This document shows, piece by piece, positions 56,341-64,000 of a stretch of DNA of 64,000 bases (position 1 is the first letter of the stretch; the number at the start of each line of letters is the position of its first letter). Source of the DNA: Paenibacillus silagei (GTDB taxonomy: Bacteria > Bacillota > Bacilli > Paenibacillales > Paenibacillaceae). The notes under the pieces were generated by a model. It worked only from the letters and a program-made list of their open reading frames with translations, had not been told where the DNA came from and did not search any database. A program made the position numbers and the translations under genes. Location of the stretch: contig NZ_JAGGLV010000001.1 of assembly GCF_017874735.1 (NCBI RefSeq), positions 62,001 to 126,000 on the forward strand. Reading direction: 5' to 3'.

Positions 56341-56655
56341 TCTTTTGTTCATCCTCCTGTGAGTGTGATGGGCATAGGCTTCACTGCATGACTTCTTACC
56401 AAAAGATCTTTCGGAAGCATACGCCTAAGCAATAATGAGAGTGCAGACTAGGCAACAAAAAAGCCCAACGGTTTCTATTACCCATATTTTGGAGGATGTT
56501 AACATTTTTCCGTAACTAATTTTTACAAAGTGTCCAATTTAGGACTCTTTTCATCTCGAAATGTAGGCCATTTACTCGAAATTGAGAATATTTATAAGAA
56601 GAATGTAAGAACAGAGTCATACGGCCCCTCCTTACAAAGAACACCTCTCGAACTC

Positions 56656-56687
56656 TTATCCCCAGCTTTATACACAGTTTATCCACA
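56656..56687 (+). promoter_or_regulatory. Cluster of three DnaA boxes
   Basis: TTATCCCCA (56656), TTATACACA (56668) and a perfect TTATCCACA (56679) lie head to tail at 12- and 11-base steps. The first two differ from the perfect box at one position each. They are in the 489-base space between the SLH gene and csp, where I see no gene. Confidence 0.65.
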
Positions 56688-56734
56688 ACAGACAAAGGCA
56701 CATCATTAGACAAAAGCAACTTCATTCACTGCAT

Positions 56735-56766
56735 AAAAAAGACCCAAGGGAGATCCCCTTGGGTCT
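56735..56766 (-). terminator. Terminator of the cold shock gene
   Basis: On the minus strand GACCCAAGGGG and CCCTTGGGTC pair around ATCT-type loop bases, followed by TTTTTT. Confidence 0.85.
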
Positions 56767-56829
56767 AACGCTAGCGTTGTCTCAATTGCTAACCATCTAC
56801 CATATATGTAGGTCGGCTTCGCCGGATGA

Positions 56830-57027
56830 TTATAATTTGATGACGTTAGCTGCTTGTGGTCCGCGTGCGCCTTCAACGATATCGAACTCTACGGATTGGC
56901 CTTCATCCAAAGTCTTGAAACCGTCAGTTTGAATCGCGGAAAAGTGTACGAATACGTCGCCACCATCGGAAGTTTCGATAAAACCATAACCTTTTTCTGC
57001 GTTAAACCATTTAACTTTACCTTCCAT
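56830..57027 (-). CDS. cspB: Cold shock protein, CspB/CspA family
   Basis: A 65-residue single-domain cold shock protein with RNP1 KGYGFI and RNP2 VFVHFSAI, start [15 protein letters not shown] and end [10 protein letters not shown]. It binds single-stranded RNA and DNA and melts RNA structures. It is monocistronic between the flagellar and SLH genes with its own strong terminator. A GAAGGGA site precedes the ATG. Confidence 0.96.
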   Translation of the reverse strand: MEGKVKWFNAEKGYGFIETSDGGDVFVHFSAIQTDGFKTLDEGQSVEFDIVEGARGPQAANVIKL

Positions 57028-57194
57028 TGACTAAACATTCCCTTCGTCATCAGATGAACGTGAGTCTTGCTCACAATTCGACTATACCACCGCAGCTTCT
57101 CTATTGTCAATTGGAATAGTAAATGATTACTTTCAATAATTTACCAGGGTACAATCGGCATCAGAAATGGATAGAATTCGGTAATATAAGTTAC

Positions 57195-57236
57195 AAAAAA
57201 AGGAGCAGACGCTTGTAAATACCCGTCCACTCCCCT
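57195..57236 (-). terminator. Terminator of the flaG-fliD-fliS-fliT unit
   Basis: On the minus strand GGAGTGGACG pairs imperfectly with CGTCTGCTCC, followed by TTTTTTT. Confidence 0.72.
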
Positions 57237-57267
57237 ATTGAAACAGGAAAAATCTATTATTTTCTGT

Positions 57268-57603
57268 TTATTTTTTGCGGTCCATCAGGAAGCTGTCCGG
57301 GGTGTAGGCCGTCTCGTAGGCATTGCGCTGGATTTTGGCTTGGCCGCGCTTCTGGAGGAAGTCTTGGGCTTCCTGGCGGAGGGCGTTCATCCGGTCCAGC
57401 AATTCATTATCATGTGACAAAATAAGATTAATTCCCTGTTTTTGCGCTTGTGTTGCCGGACAAAATTCGACCTCTTGTGTGATGGAATCGACAAGATTCT
57501 GCCGCTCCTCCACAAAGTCTTCAAGCTCCTCATAGGTTGCGTCCTGAAGCCGGTCCATCATCTCCCCAGTCAGCCGATCCAAGTTACGGATAAGCTCATC
57601 CAT
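57268..57603 (-). CDS. fliT: FliT-like flagellar protein
   Basis: A 111-residue, mostly helical, charged protein (MDELIRNLDRLTGEMMDRL start, heptad-like Leu and Met spacing). It has the length and position of FliT in B. subtilis, the export chaperone of FliD. Similarity cannot be judged further by eye, since FliT sequences vary widely. Its ATG overlaps the fliS stop by 8 bases, which sets the start. Confidence 0.72.
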   Translation of the reverse strand: MDELIRNLDRLTGEMMDRLQDATYEELEDFVEERQNLVDSITQEVEFCPATQAQKQGINLILSHDNELLDRMNALRQEAQDFLQKRGQAKIQRNAYETAYTPDSFLMDRKK

Positions 57604-57988
57604 TCGCAATCTCAGTCTGGCTGGCCGCCAGCTTGGAAGCCTGTAGCCAAGTCTCACGGAGATCTGTAAGGTAGCCGATGGCTTCTTCAGCCTTCTCGGG
57701 GTTCTTCTGGATGTTGGCCTGAATTAACAGGTAGTTCGTATATTCGTAAAGGGAGTAGAGTCCCTTCGAGACTTCAATAGAGTGATCCAACGTACTCATC
57801 AACTCACTGATGATGGTCTGAGCCTTGCCAAAGTTCAAATTGGACTTCTCCAAATCCTGCTTGTTCAACCCGTCCACCGCAGTCTTCACGAAGCGAATGG
57901 CCCCATCATACAGCATAATCACGAGTTGCGCAGGTGTTGAAGTCTGGACAGAAGACTGGCGGTATTTATCATAAGGAGATTTAATCAA
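57596..57988 (-). CDS. fliS: Flagellin export chaperone FliS
   Basis: A 130-residue helical chaperone with the family pattern SPYDKYRQSSVQTSTPAQLVI and LMLYDGAIRFV-like core, and a C-terminal LRETWLQA. It binds the flagellin C-terminus and stops early polymerisation. I chose the TTG at 57988, 9 bases from GAGG, because the GTG at 57997 directly abuts the ribosome-binding site. Confidence 0.95.
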   Translation of the reverse strand: MIKSPYDKYRQSSVQTSTPAQLVIMLYDGAIRFVKTAVDGLNKQDLEKSNLNFGKAQTIISELMSTLDHSIEVSKGLYSLYEYTNYLLIQANIQKNPEKAEEAIGYLTDLRETWLQASKLAASQTEIANG

Positions 57989-58016
57989 ATTGGTCACCCT
58001 CTATTGTGAAATATTC

Positions 58017-59900
58017 TTATTTGCCGGTGGAGAAGAGGCTGTTGGACTGGGATTGCAGCTTGTTCATGGCGGTTTCCATGGCGGTGAATTGTTTGTAGTA
58101 ACGGGTCTCTGTGTTATTTAACATCGTGGTCATGACATTGAGCCGCGAGTTGTATAACTTCATTTTCTTACCCATCACACTTTCTTCCTTGAATGTACTG
58201 GTAAGGTCCATGGAGTATCTGTTCGTGCCTGCCCGCTCCGATAGTTTCTCGATGGCCGATGTGATTTTGTCAGCCATTTTGTCGAAAATCCCCTCTTTGG
58301 GGGCACTGGCAGGGCCTTGCAGCAGATCCATTGCGAGCTGCGGATTCGCATTGATCGCCGTATTCAGCTTCTCCTCATTAATCACAAGCTTGCCGTTCGA
58401 CGTATAATTCCCGGTCGTAATGCCTAGGGTGCTTAACGGCCCCAGTTTATCACTAATTATGCTGCGCATTTCAGACAATACGGACTTGATAATATCATCA
58501 TTCTTGAGCAACCCGCTCTGCGCCTTCTCGGTCCAGGTTTTGACGTCAGCCTCTTTCATTTCAGCCTTCTGCGCATCCGTCAGCGGCCTGAAATCACGAT
58601 ATTTGGCTTCGTCAATCTTGGAATTCAAGGCTAGGATCAGGCTGTTATAATCTTCAACGAAGCTCTTGATGGACTCAACGGCTTTGCTAGAATCGGTCTG
58701 CGTTTTGATGATGACAGGCTCATCCGCTTTGGTAACCTCCAGCAATGTGAGCTGGACGCCGTTAATGGTAAACGTATTGCTGGTTACATTATCAATATCC
58801 ACATTATTAATCTTGACTTCACCATTCTCGCCTGTGATTGTCTTAGTAATTGAATTGTCATCTGACGGGTTTGATTTCATCCCGTTAAAGAGCTTCATGA
58901 ATCCGTAAGAGTTGCCGCTAAGGTTGACAGCCCCTTTCGGATTACCAGGATCTGCTACTATCCCGGTCAGCTTCAAAGTGCCGTCTGTCGTAAATTCTGC
59001 ATTTACCTTTGCATCAGGGTCATTTTTGATGGTATCCACAATTTTATCAATAGTATCCGAACCCTTGAACGTAAATGCTTTACCATTGATACTAAATGTA
59101 ATATCTTTGACTTCGTCATCGGTCAAAACAGAATTATTAAGCTGGTTCGTAAGCTGCGTCAATGTAGTGGAGCCAGTAGCGCCTGTAAGCTTATTCGTCT
59201 CTGCAACCTTCTTCGTAGAGAATAACCCTAGAACTGTATTGCTGCTTGAAGGGGTCCCCATCGTTACCGTACCATCTTTGCCGCCCGTTTTGGAGGCGAT
59301 GGTCAGCTTTCCGGTAATTTCATCATAACTAGCGATCGCATTAGCCTTCTCAGAAGAATTAATCGTTGCGACCAGCGTCGAGATCGAGGTCATGCCGTTG
59401 AATAGGGATTTCCCCTCCTTATCCTTGAAGGTCTCGCCGTTGATGCTGATGTCGAAGCCCTTCTTCAGGTATTCCTCCATATCCAGACCTCGCATGCTTC
59501 CAAGGTCAACGCCATCAAGTGCTGCCAAGGAGGTCGTAGCCGGTATGCCTTGTCCTAATCCGGCTGTCTCATATGTAGTTCTTGTTGCCAGCTTTGTGAC
59601 CTTAACAGTCATCTCCTGGCCGGTTGCCGTTGATGTCGCTTCTGCTTTAAGCGCGGTCGTATTGCCGCTTAGCACAGCCTTCTGGGCATTCAGCGCTGCG
59701 TCCCTGCCATATTTGGTAACTAGTTTATTGGTCCGGAAGTCATACAGCTTGCTGTTCATCTCCCGGTAGCTCTCACGTGTCCATTGTAGAATTTGTTTGT
59801 CCTGATTAAGCTTGTCCAGCGGTACCCGCTTGGCAGCCATCATACTCTTCACCATACTATCGATATCCATACCTGAGAATCCATTGACCCGAGTAACCAA
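58017..59900 (-). CDS. fliD: Flagellar hook-associated protein 2 (filament cap) FliD
   Basis: A 627-residue protein with the FliD N-terminal motif VNGFSGMDIDSMVKSMM and the C-terminal helix ending in QFTAMETAMNKLQSQS. Between them lies an enlarged variable middle; B. subtilis FliD has about 500 residues. It caps the growing filament and is needed for flagellin assembly. It starts with TTG behind GGGAGGTG and is followed by fliS. Confidence 0.95.
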   Translation of the reverse strand: MVTRVNGFSGMDIDSMVKSMMAAKRVPLDKLNQDKQILQWTRESYREMNSKLYDFRTNKLVTKYGRDAALNAQKAVLSGNTTALKAEATSTATGQEMTVKVTKLATRTTYETAGLGQGIPATTSLAALDGVDLGSMRGLDMEEYLKKGFDISINGETFKDKEGKSLFNGMTSISTLVATINSSEKANAIASYDEITGKLTIASKTGGKDGTVTMGTPSSSNTVLGLFSTKKVAETNKLTGATGSTTLTQLTNQLNNSVLTDDEVKDITFSINGKAFTFKGSDTIDKIVDTIKNDPDAKVNAEFTTDGTLKLTGIVADPGNPKGAVNLSGNSYGFMKLFNGMKSNPSDDNSITKTITGENGEVKINNVDIDNVTSNTFTINGVQLTLLEVTKADEPVIIKTQTDSSKAVESIKSFVEDYNSLILALNSKIDEAKYRDFRPLTDAQKAEMKEADVKTWTEKAQSGLLKNDDIIKSVLSEMRSIISDKLGPLSTLGITTGNYTSNGKLVINEEKLNTAINANPQLAMDLLQGPASAPKEGIFDKMADKITSAIEKLSERAGTNRYSMDLTSTFKEESVMGKKMKLYNSRLNVMTTMLNNTETRYYKQFTAMETAMNKLQSQSNSLFSTGK

Positions 59901-59917
59901 AACAGCACCTCCCTCTA

Positions 59918-60310
59918 TTAAATCTTTTCGTCTATAAGAATACCTGCAAGCTCCATCATATTCGCCACTAGATCCAAAGTCTTCTCCCGGGGAACTTCAC
60001 GTATTAACTCACCGGTATCTTTGTTAAGAACCTTAACCATAATATCATGTGTCTTCTCGTGGATGCTGATCTCCAGCGTGGTCTGGGGTCCTTGCAGAGA
60101 TTTTACTGCCCGTTCTATAGTGCGGATAAGTTGTTCCTCACCTACTGACACACTCGCTCCCTGCTTTTCCTTCAAGCTCATATCCTTAACATCTCGGATA
60201 CCCCATACTTGATCTACAGGCGCTACTGACCCTGTACTGGACGGTACTGCTTCAGGCTTGCTCTGTCCACTTGTTGTCGTACTAGCAGTAAGCGAAAACT
60301 GTACATTCAT
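59918..60310 (-). CDS. flaG: FlaG family flagellar protein
   Basis: A 130-residue protein with a disordered Ser/Thr-rich N-terminus and a conserved C-terminal FlaG domain (FSIHEKTHDIMVKVLNKDTGELIREVP-like pattern, ending LAGILIDEKI). FlaG influences filament length in some species; its mechanism is unclear. It lies between hag and fliD as yvyC does in B. subtilis. GGAGGT precedes the ATG. Confidence 0.92.
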   Translation of the reverse strand: MNVQFSLTASTTTSGQSKPEAVPSSTGSVAPVDQVWGIRDVKDMSLKEKQGASVSVGEEQLIRTIERAVKSLQGPQTTLEISIHEKTHDIMVKVLNKDTGELIREVPREKTLDLVANMMELAGILIDEKI

Positions 60311-60451
60311 TAACCCCGACCTCCACCAACACTCATTTTTATACTTTATATATCGGTTACATTCAGGGATAATTTAGGACTTACCAAAGATAAACATAGA
60401 AATATCAAGTATTAATAGAGTTTTCGTGGAAAAGTAAGAGCTTAGGGCGAC

Positions 60452-60481
60452 AAAAAAAGCTCCGGGAAAATCCCGGAGCTT
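60452..60481 (-). terminator. Terminator of the flagellin gene
   Basis: On the minus strand AAGCTCCGGGA-TTT-TCCCGGAGCTT is a perfect stem followed by TTTTT. It lies 33 bases past the hag stop. Confidence 0.88.
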
Positions 60482-60513
60482 GAAGATGTAATATGTTTGA
60501 GAATGACTTGAAA

Positions 60514-62250
60514 TTAACGAAGCAATTGCAGAACGCCTTGTGGCTGTTGGTTAGCCTGAGCCAACATAGCTTGTGCAGCCTGTGCAAGGATGTTGTTCTT
60601 AGTCTGTTGCATCATTTCTTTCGCCATATCAACATCACGGATACGGGATTCAGCTGCAGTCAGGTTCTCAGAAGCTGTTCCCAAGTTGTTGATAGTGTGC
60701 TCAAGACGGTTCTGAGTCGCACCTAGTTTAGAACGTTCGCTGGATACAGAAGCAGTTGCTTTGTCAAGAATTGCGATAGCAGCAGCTGCGCCTTCTTTAG
60801 TAGCAATGTTCAGAGCAGCTTCGCCCTTAACATCGTTAGTTCCGTCAGTAACAGTGTTAGTTGCTGTGAAACCAGCATCGCCGGCTTTACCAGTGATACC
60901 CAGAGCTTTGGAACGCATGTCGTTGATCGACAAGCTCATGGATTGGCCAGTGTTAGCACCAATTTGGAAGGAAGTTTCGAATGCTTTTTGAACTCCCCCG
61001 TCTTTGATTTCGATGTTGTTACCATCCAGGCCGCCTTTAGCAGCGGTAATGGTTAGAGTACCTGTTGCGGCTGTAAATTTAACTCCATCAATTTTGCTTC
61101 CTACAGTATCAGCAATTGCTTTCGCAATTGCATCATCTTTATTACCTGCAGTTGCAGCCAAAGCAGTATCAATAGCTACACCAATACCTTTGCCTTTGTA
61201 TGCACCTTCACTGGCATTGTAGAACTCAATTTGCTGATCACCTACAGTAAAGCCTTTACCAACAAGTGCTTTCAAAGCTGTATCGTCAGTACCTGCTGCA
61301 AATGTAACAGTGCTTGTTGCGGCTACAGCTGCTGTCGATGAACCGGCATTAGTATTACCAGCACCTGCAACGTTAGCAACGACACCTGCGCCTGTTGCGG
61401 TCGCTGCCGAAACGTTACCAGCAGCTCCTTCAAACTTTCCACCTTTTACTGCCTCAATGACAACATTACCACCAGTTACTTTGGCAGTGTATTGGCCTTT
61501 TAAGGTGTCATTTTTGTCGATCATTGCTTGCAATGCACTTGCAATAGCTGTTTCCTGTCCTGGAAGATCCAAAGTACCAGTTCCTACTCCGATTGTTGCA
61601 GCATTACCAGTTACAGTGGTATCCTGCACTTTACTTTCAGTAGCGGCAGCTGTTGCATCTGTAGCAAAAGTAGCAGTTAAAGTCTGACCATTAATAGTGT
61701 AGGCAAGTGTATTACCGTTTGCAAAAGCAGTAGTAAGATTATCTGATCTTTTAACTTCAGTTGTAAAAGCTGCTACTCCACCTGCAAGTTTTGTATCCGC
61801 TACTACAGTCGTACCAGCCAAGTTCGCTTTCCCATCACCTTGCAGCAATTTCTGAGTGTTGAACTCAGTTGTGTTACCGATACGGTTGATTTCGGAAGTC
61901 AGAGCGTTCATTTCATCTTGCAGCGCTTGACGGTCGGAATCAGTGTTGGTTCCGTTCGCGGATTGGTTGGCGATTTCGCGTTGACGTTGCAGGATGGAGT
62001 GAGTTTCGTTCAAAGCACCTTCAGCTGTCTGAATCAAGGAGATACCGTCTTGAGCATTACGGGAAGCCTGATCCAAACCGCGGATCTGACCGCGCATTTT
62101 TTCGGAGATTGCCAGACCGGCAGCATCGTCACCAGCACGGTTGATGCGAAGACCGGAAGACAGCTTCTCAATATTTTTGTTAGTGTTTGCAGTGTTGATG
62201 GACAATTGGCGGTGAGTGTTCAACGCCGGTACGTTGTGGTTAATAATCAT
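60514..62250 (-). CDS. hag: Flagellin
   Basis: A 578-residue flagellin. The N-terminal D0/D1 region begins [16 protein letters not shown] with [21 protein letters not shown]. The C-terminal region holds [15 protein letters not shown] and ends [10 protein letters not shown]. The central variable domain (about 150-480) is Ala/Thr/Gly-rich and doubles the size relative to B. subtilis Hag (304 residues). ATG 62250 follows AGGGAGG. Upstream lie a sigma-D promoter and CsrA sites. Confidence 0.97.
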   Translation of the reverse strand: MIINHNVPALNTHRQLSINTANTNKNIEKLSSGLRINRAGDDAAGLAISEKMRGQIRGLDQASRNAQDGISLIQTAEGALNETHSILQRQREIANQSANGTNTDSDRQALQDEMNALTSEINRIGNTTEFNTQKLLQGDGKANLAGTTVVADTKLAGGVAAFTTEVKRSDNLTTAFANGNTLAYTINGQTLTATFATDATAAATESKVQDTTVTGNAATIGVGTGTLDLPGQETAIASALQAMIDKNDTLKGQYTAKVTGGNVVIEAVKGGKFEGAAGNVSAATATGAGVVANVAGAGNTNAGSSTAAVAATSTVTFAAGTDDTALKALVGKGFTVGDQQIEFYNASEGAYKGKGIGVAIDTALAATAGNKDDAIAKAIADTVGSKIDGVKFTAATGTLTITAAKGGLDGNNIEIKDGGVQKAFETSFQIGANTGQSMSLSINDMRSKALGITGKAGDAGFTATNTVTDGTNDVKGEAALNIATKEGAAAAIAILDKATASVSSERSKLGATQNRLEHTINNLGTASENLTAAESRIRDVDMAKEMMQQTKNNILAQAAQAMLAQANQQPQGVLQLLR

Positions 62251-62259
62251 TTGATATTT

Positions 62260-62295
62260 CCTCCCTGAAATTGAGTTAGTTCCACATCCATGTGG
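62260..62295 (-). promoter_or_regulatory. Putative CsrA binding sites in the flagellin leader
   Basis: On the minus strand CCACATGGATGTGG (62295-62282) is a hairpin with GGA at its tip, and AGGGAGGA (62266 downward) holds the ribosome-binding site with a second GGA. This two-site layout is the known way CsrA blocks hag translation in B. subtilis. Confidence 0.65.
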
Positions 62296-62348
62296 TAAGC
62301 ACTGAACCATTAAGGTCGGCCGCCCTGCCGGCTCAATGCCTAATACAT

Positions 62349-62376
62349 ATATCGACGGCTTGGCCCTAACTGTTTA
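62349..62376 (-). promoter_or_regulatory. Sigma-D type promoter of the flagellin gene
   Basis: On the minus strand TAAA (62376-62373) and GTCGATAT (62356-62349) are separated by 16 bases. The B. subtilis sigma-D consensus is TAAA and GCCGATAT at about 15. One base differs in the -10. Confidence 0.72.
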
Positions 62377-62436
62377 GATCTTTTTTTCTTTTTTTAATAT
62401 TTTTTTGATTCTTTACTATGATCTCAAAAACGATCG

Positions 62437-62470
62437 CAAAAAAACCTGAGCCACATAAGCTACTCAGGTT
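62437..62470 (-). terminator. Terminator of the fliW-csrA unit
   Basis: On the minus strand AACCTGAG and CTCAGGTT pair around a 12-base loop and run into TTTTTTT. Confidence 0.82.
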
Positions 62471-62505
62471 CAATAATATATCTTTTGTTTTCCTAAGAGA
62501 CTACC

Positions 62506-62742
62506 TTAAGAATTCGACCCGCGAAGACGATGTATCAAGGCACTCAAGTCTGAGGGTTGCGGCGCTACGGACTCACGGTTCGATTCCTGTATCGATAAGT
62601 AGACTTCTTTGCGGAAGATATCCACGTGCTTCGGTGCTGAGATCCCTACTTTTACGGTGTCGCCGTCTACACTCAGAATCGTGAGTTCAATCTGATCCTG
62701 GATGACGATCGTCTCCCCTTTTTTGCGGGACAGTACAAGCAT
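62506..62742 (-). CDS. csrA: Translational regulator CsrA
   Basis: A 78-residue RNA-binding protein beginning [14 protein letters not shown], the CsrA core, with a C-terminal extension like B. subtilis CsrA (74 residues). It binds GGA motifs in the flagellin leader and blocks translation. FliW, encoded one base upstream, antagonises it. ATG 62742 follows GGGGG at 5 bases, inside the end of fliW. Confidence 0.96.
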   Translation of the reverse strand: MLVLSRKKGETIVIQDQIELTILSVDGDTVKVGISAPKHVDIFRKEVYLSIQESNRESVAPQPSDLSALIHRLRGSNS

Positions 62743-62743
62743 A

Positions 62744-63190
62744 TTAACCCCCATCCTTTCCATCAGCCACTAGCTGCTCTTGCAGCAGGCTATGCTTCGT
62801 ATGATATGAGGTGCGGTGTATTACAATCTGCTTCCCGGTCAATCCGCTGGGATTGAAGATAATCGGTGCTAACAAATTAATGGTTGAAGCTTCTACTTGT
62901 TCCTTCAGAGTAACAATACAGCGGACAAGCACATCAGATTCGATCCCTAGTTCTTCTGCTTCATCGTCCGGAAGTTCAAATTCATAAGAAGGATAGAATG
63001 TAAAAGGGTCAGCAAGCAAAAACGAATGGCCTCGCTCCTTAACGGATTGCAATACCCAAAACGGAGACTCCTCCAGAGCCACAAGCGCAAAGTCTGCTTC
63101 TTCATCAAACCCTGGAATCCCTTTGGCGAAGTGGAACACCTGATCCTCCCTAACTTCAAGTGTACCCATGGATAGCGTTTCTATAATCAA
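62744..63190 (-). CDS. fliW: Flagellar assembly factor FliW
   Basis: A 148-residue protein with the FliW pattern [13 protein letters not shown] and FWVLQSV, and a C-terminal [20 protein letters not shown]. FliW binds either flagellin or CsrA, so secreted flagellin frees FliW to block CsrA. I chose the TTG at 63190, eight bases from GGAG; the GTG at 63199 overlaps the site. Confidence 0.95.
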   Translation of the reverse strand: MIIETLSMGTLEVREDQVFHFAKGIPGFDEEADFALVALEESPFWVLQSVKERGHSFLLADPFTFYPSYEFELPDDEAEELGIESDVLVRCIVTLKEQVEASTINLLAPIIFNPSGLTGKQIVIHRTSYHTKHSLLQEQLVADGKDGG

Positions 63191-63275
63191 GTTATTCACT
63201 CCTTATTATTCTGACTGTTGTAAGATAACAGAAAAGCTATAGAAGTGCCTTAAGCACATCCATAGCTTATTACAA

Positions 63276-63839
63276 TTACATTTGAACATTCAATTCCGGC
63301 GGAATAAACTGCACCGAAGCATGTTGCTGCATATAAATATCAAGCTTGCCGCGTGTATATTCCGTCTCCGGGCGGTGTCTTTCCACCTGAATATCAACTG
63401 TGGCAGGTCTGAAATTAATTTCCGGTGCCCTCGCTTCGTAGCGCAAGTCCACATTATCATATGACGCTGGGCCACAAGGTTCAGGAAAAGAATTCGGCTC
63501 GGTATCTGTTCCGTAAATCTCAGCAATACTGTTACCGGGCTTGAAAAATTCAGCCATGCGCGTGCCTTGCTCCACTCTGCGGGCAATGGCCTGAAGATAC
63601 AACTGCTGAATTCCCGAGTAGATTCTACGGTTCATATCCAGAACACTGCCCCCATTATACGCGGCGCGTGCCCTGGTCTGGTCAATAATAAGCTCTGGAG
63701 GAGTGGATTGAACGCTTAGCTCACCCGGTGTTGTCGTGATGCTGACGTCTGCCTTAGGTTGAGTAATAGAGAAAGACCCGATATCCGCATCAATGCCGAT
63801 CCGTGCAGGTGTCTGTCGAATTTGCAAAATAGGCTGCAT
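63276..63839 (-). CDS. yviE: YviE-like protein (DUF6470 family)
   Basis: A 187-residue protein beginning MQPILQIRQTPARIGIDAD and containing INFRPATVDIQVERHRPETEYTRGKLDIYM. It is rich in beta-strand-like alternation. It matches the YviE family by N-terminus and by position between flgL and fliW as in B. subtilis. Its function in flagella is not established. ATG 63839 is 11 bases from GGAGGT; a TTG at 63842 is also possible. Confidence 0.88.
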   Translation of the reverse strand: MQPILQIRQTPARIGIDADIGSFSITQPKADVSITTTPGELSVQSTPPELIIDQTRARAAYNGGSVLDMNRRIYSGIQQLYLQAIARRVEQGTRMAEFFKPGNSIAEIYGTDTEPNSFPEPCGPASYDNVDLRYEARAPEINFRPATVDIQVERHRPETEYTRGKLDIYMQQHASVQFIPPELNVQM

Positions 63840-63857
63840 CAACAAGAACCACCTCCG

Positions 63858-64000
63858 TTATCGGATAAAATCTACAAGGGTTGTAGAGATAATCTTCGCT
63901 CCCACAGACAGCGAGGCATTGTAGATATTCTCCTGGATCTTCGACTGCATGATCAGCCCTTCATAATCGGCATCCTCTGTCTTAGCCTGGAGATCCGTCA
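63858..64000 (-). CDS. flgL: Flagellar hook-filament junction protein FlgL, C-terminal end only
   Basis: Only the last 47 residues are in the window. They read EDADYEGLIMQSKIQENIY followed by NASLSVGAKIISTTLVDFIR, which matches the flagellin-like C-terminal D0 helix of FlgL. The stop is 19 bases upstream of yviE, so the two are in one operon. Confidence 0.88.
   Translation of the reverse strand, partial: TDLQAKTEDADYEGLIMQSKIQENIYNASLSVGAKIISTTLVDFIR

Noticed and set aside
56360..56520. Possible riboswitch upstream of the SLH gene
   Set aside because: Some stem-like stretches exist, but I could not match the conserved core of a c-di-GMP or other known riboswitch.
56516..56725. 69-codon minus-strand frame between csp and the SLH gene
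   Set aside because: It overlaps the DnaA-box cluster, has no ribosome-binding site and no family features.

Overview
The window looks like the chromosome of a Paenibacillus-type member of the Bacillales. Pointers are strong Shine-Dalgarno sites before many TTG and GTG starts, a three-repeat SLH protein, moderately high GC, and gene order shared with Bacillus subtilis. That shared order covers flgL-yviE-fliW-csrA-hag-flaG-fliD-fliS-fliT, hpf-secA-prfB, and ftsE-ftsX-ctpB-minJ. No tRNA, rRNA, insertion sequence, prophage or CRISPR array was found.

Layout. 1-5.6 kb: a partial GAF/LuxR-type regulator, a small membrane protein, a three-gene ABC exporter (one ATPase, two permeases), a lipoprotein and an L-rhamnose mutarotase. 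5.6-11.5 kb: a second ABC exporter (ATPase plus two ABC-2 permeases) divergent from a NarL/LiaS-type two-component system that probably controls it. 12-20.5 kb: the envelope and division group minJ-like, ctpB-like, an EnvC-like M23 hydrolase, ftsX and ftsE, followed by a VanW protein and an IseA-like autolysin inhibitor. 20.7-36.3 kb: a type IV pilus locus. It holds pilB, pilT, pilC, the major pilin, pilD, a fused pilM-pilN and pilO, then a 1507-residue surface protein and three accessory pilin or PilX-like genes. 36.5-39.3 kb: an esterase and an unusual AraC/siderophore-binding lipoprotein reading frame. 39.5-48.5 kb: arginine biosynthesis, argCJBDF and argGH. 48.7-57 kb: yitT, prfB (programmed frameshift), secA, hpf, an SLH protein and a cold shock protein. 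57-64 kb: late flagellar genes with the FliW-CsrA-flagellin control circuit.

The intergenic spaces hold the least familiar material. Five clusters of short motifs recur at about 51-52 bp, close to five helical turns (10.5-12, 13.4 and 42.7 kb). Two copies of a roughly 105-bp structured element show compensatory base-pair changes (42.4 and 50.9 kb). Three in-line DnaA boxes lie at 56.66 kb. The most provocative coding observation is the single open frame that joins an AraC regulator to a siderophore-binding lipoprotein across a Fur box and promoter (37.4-39.3 kb).

All calls come from reading the sequence and remembered family features. No database search was run, and start sites were chosen by ribosome-binding-site spacing.
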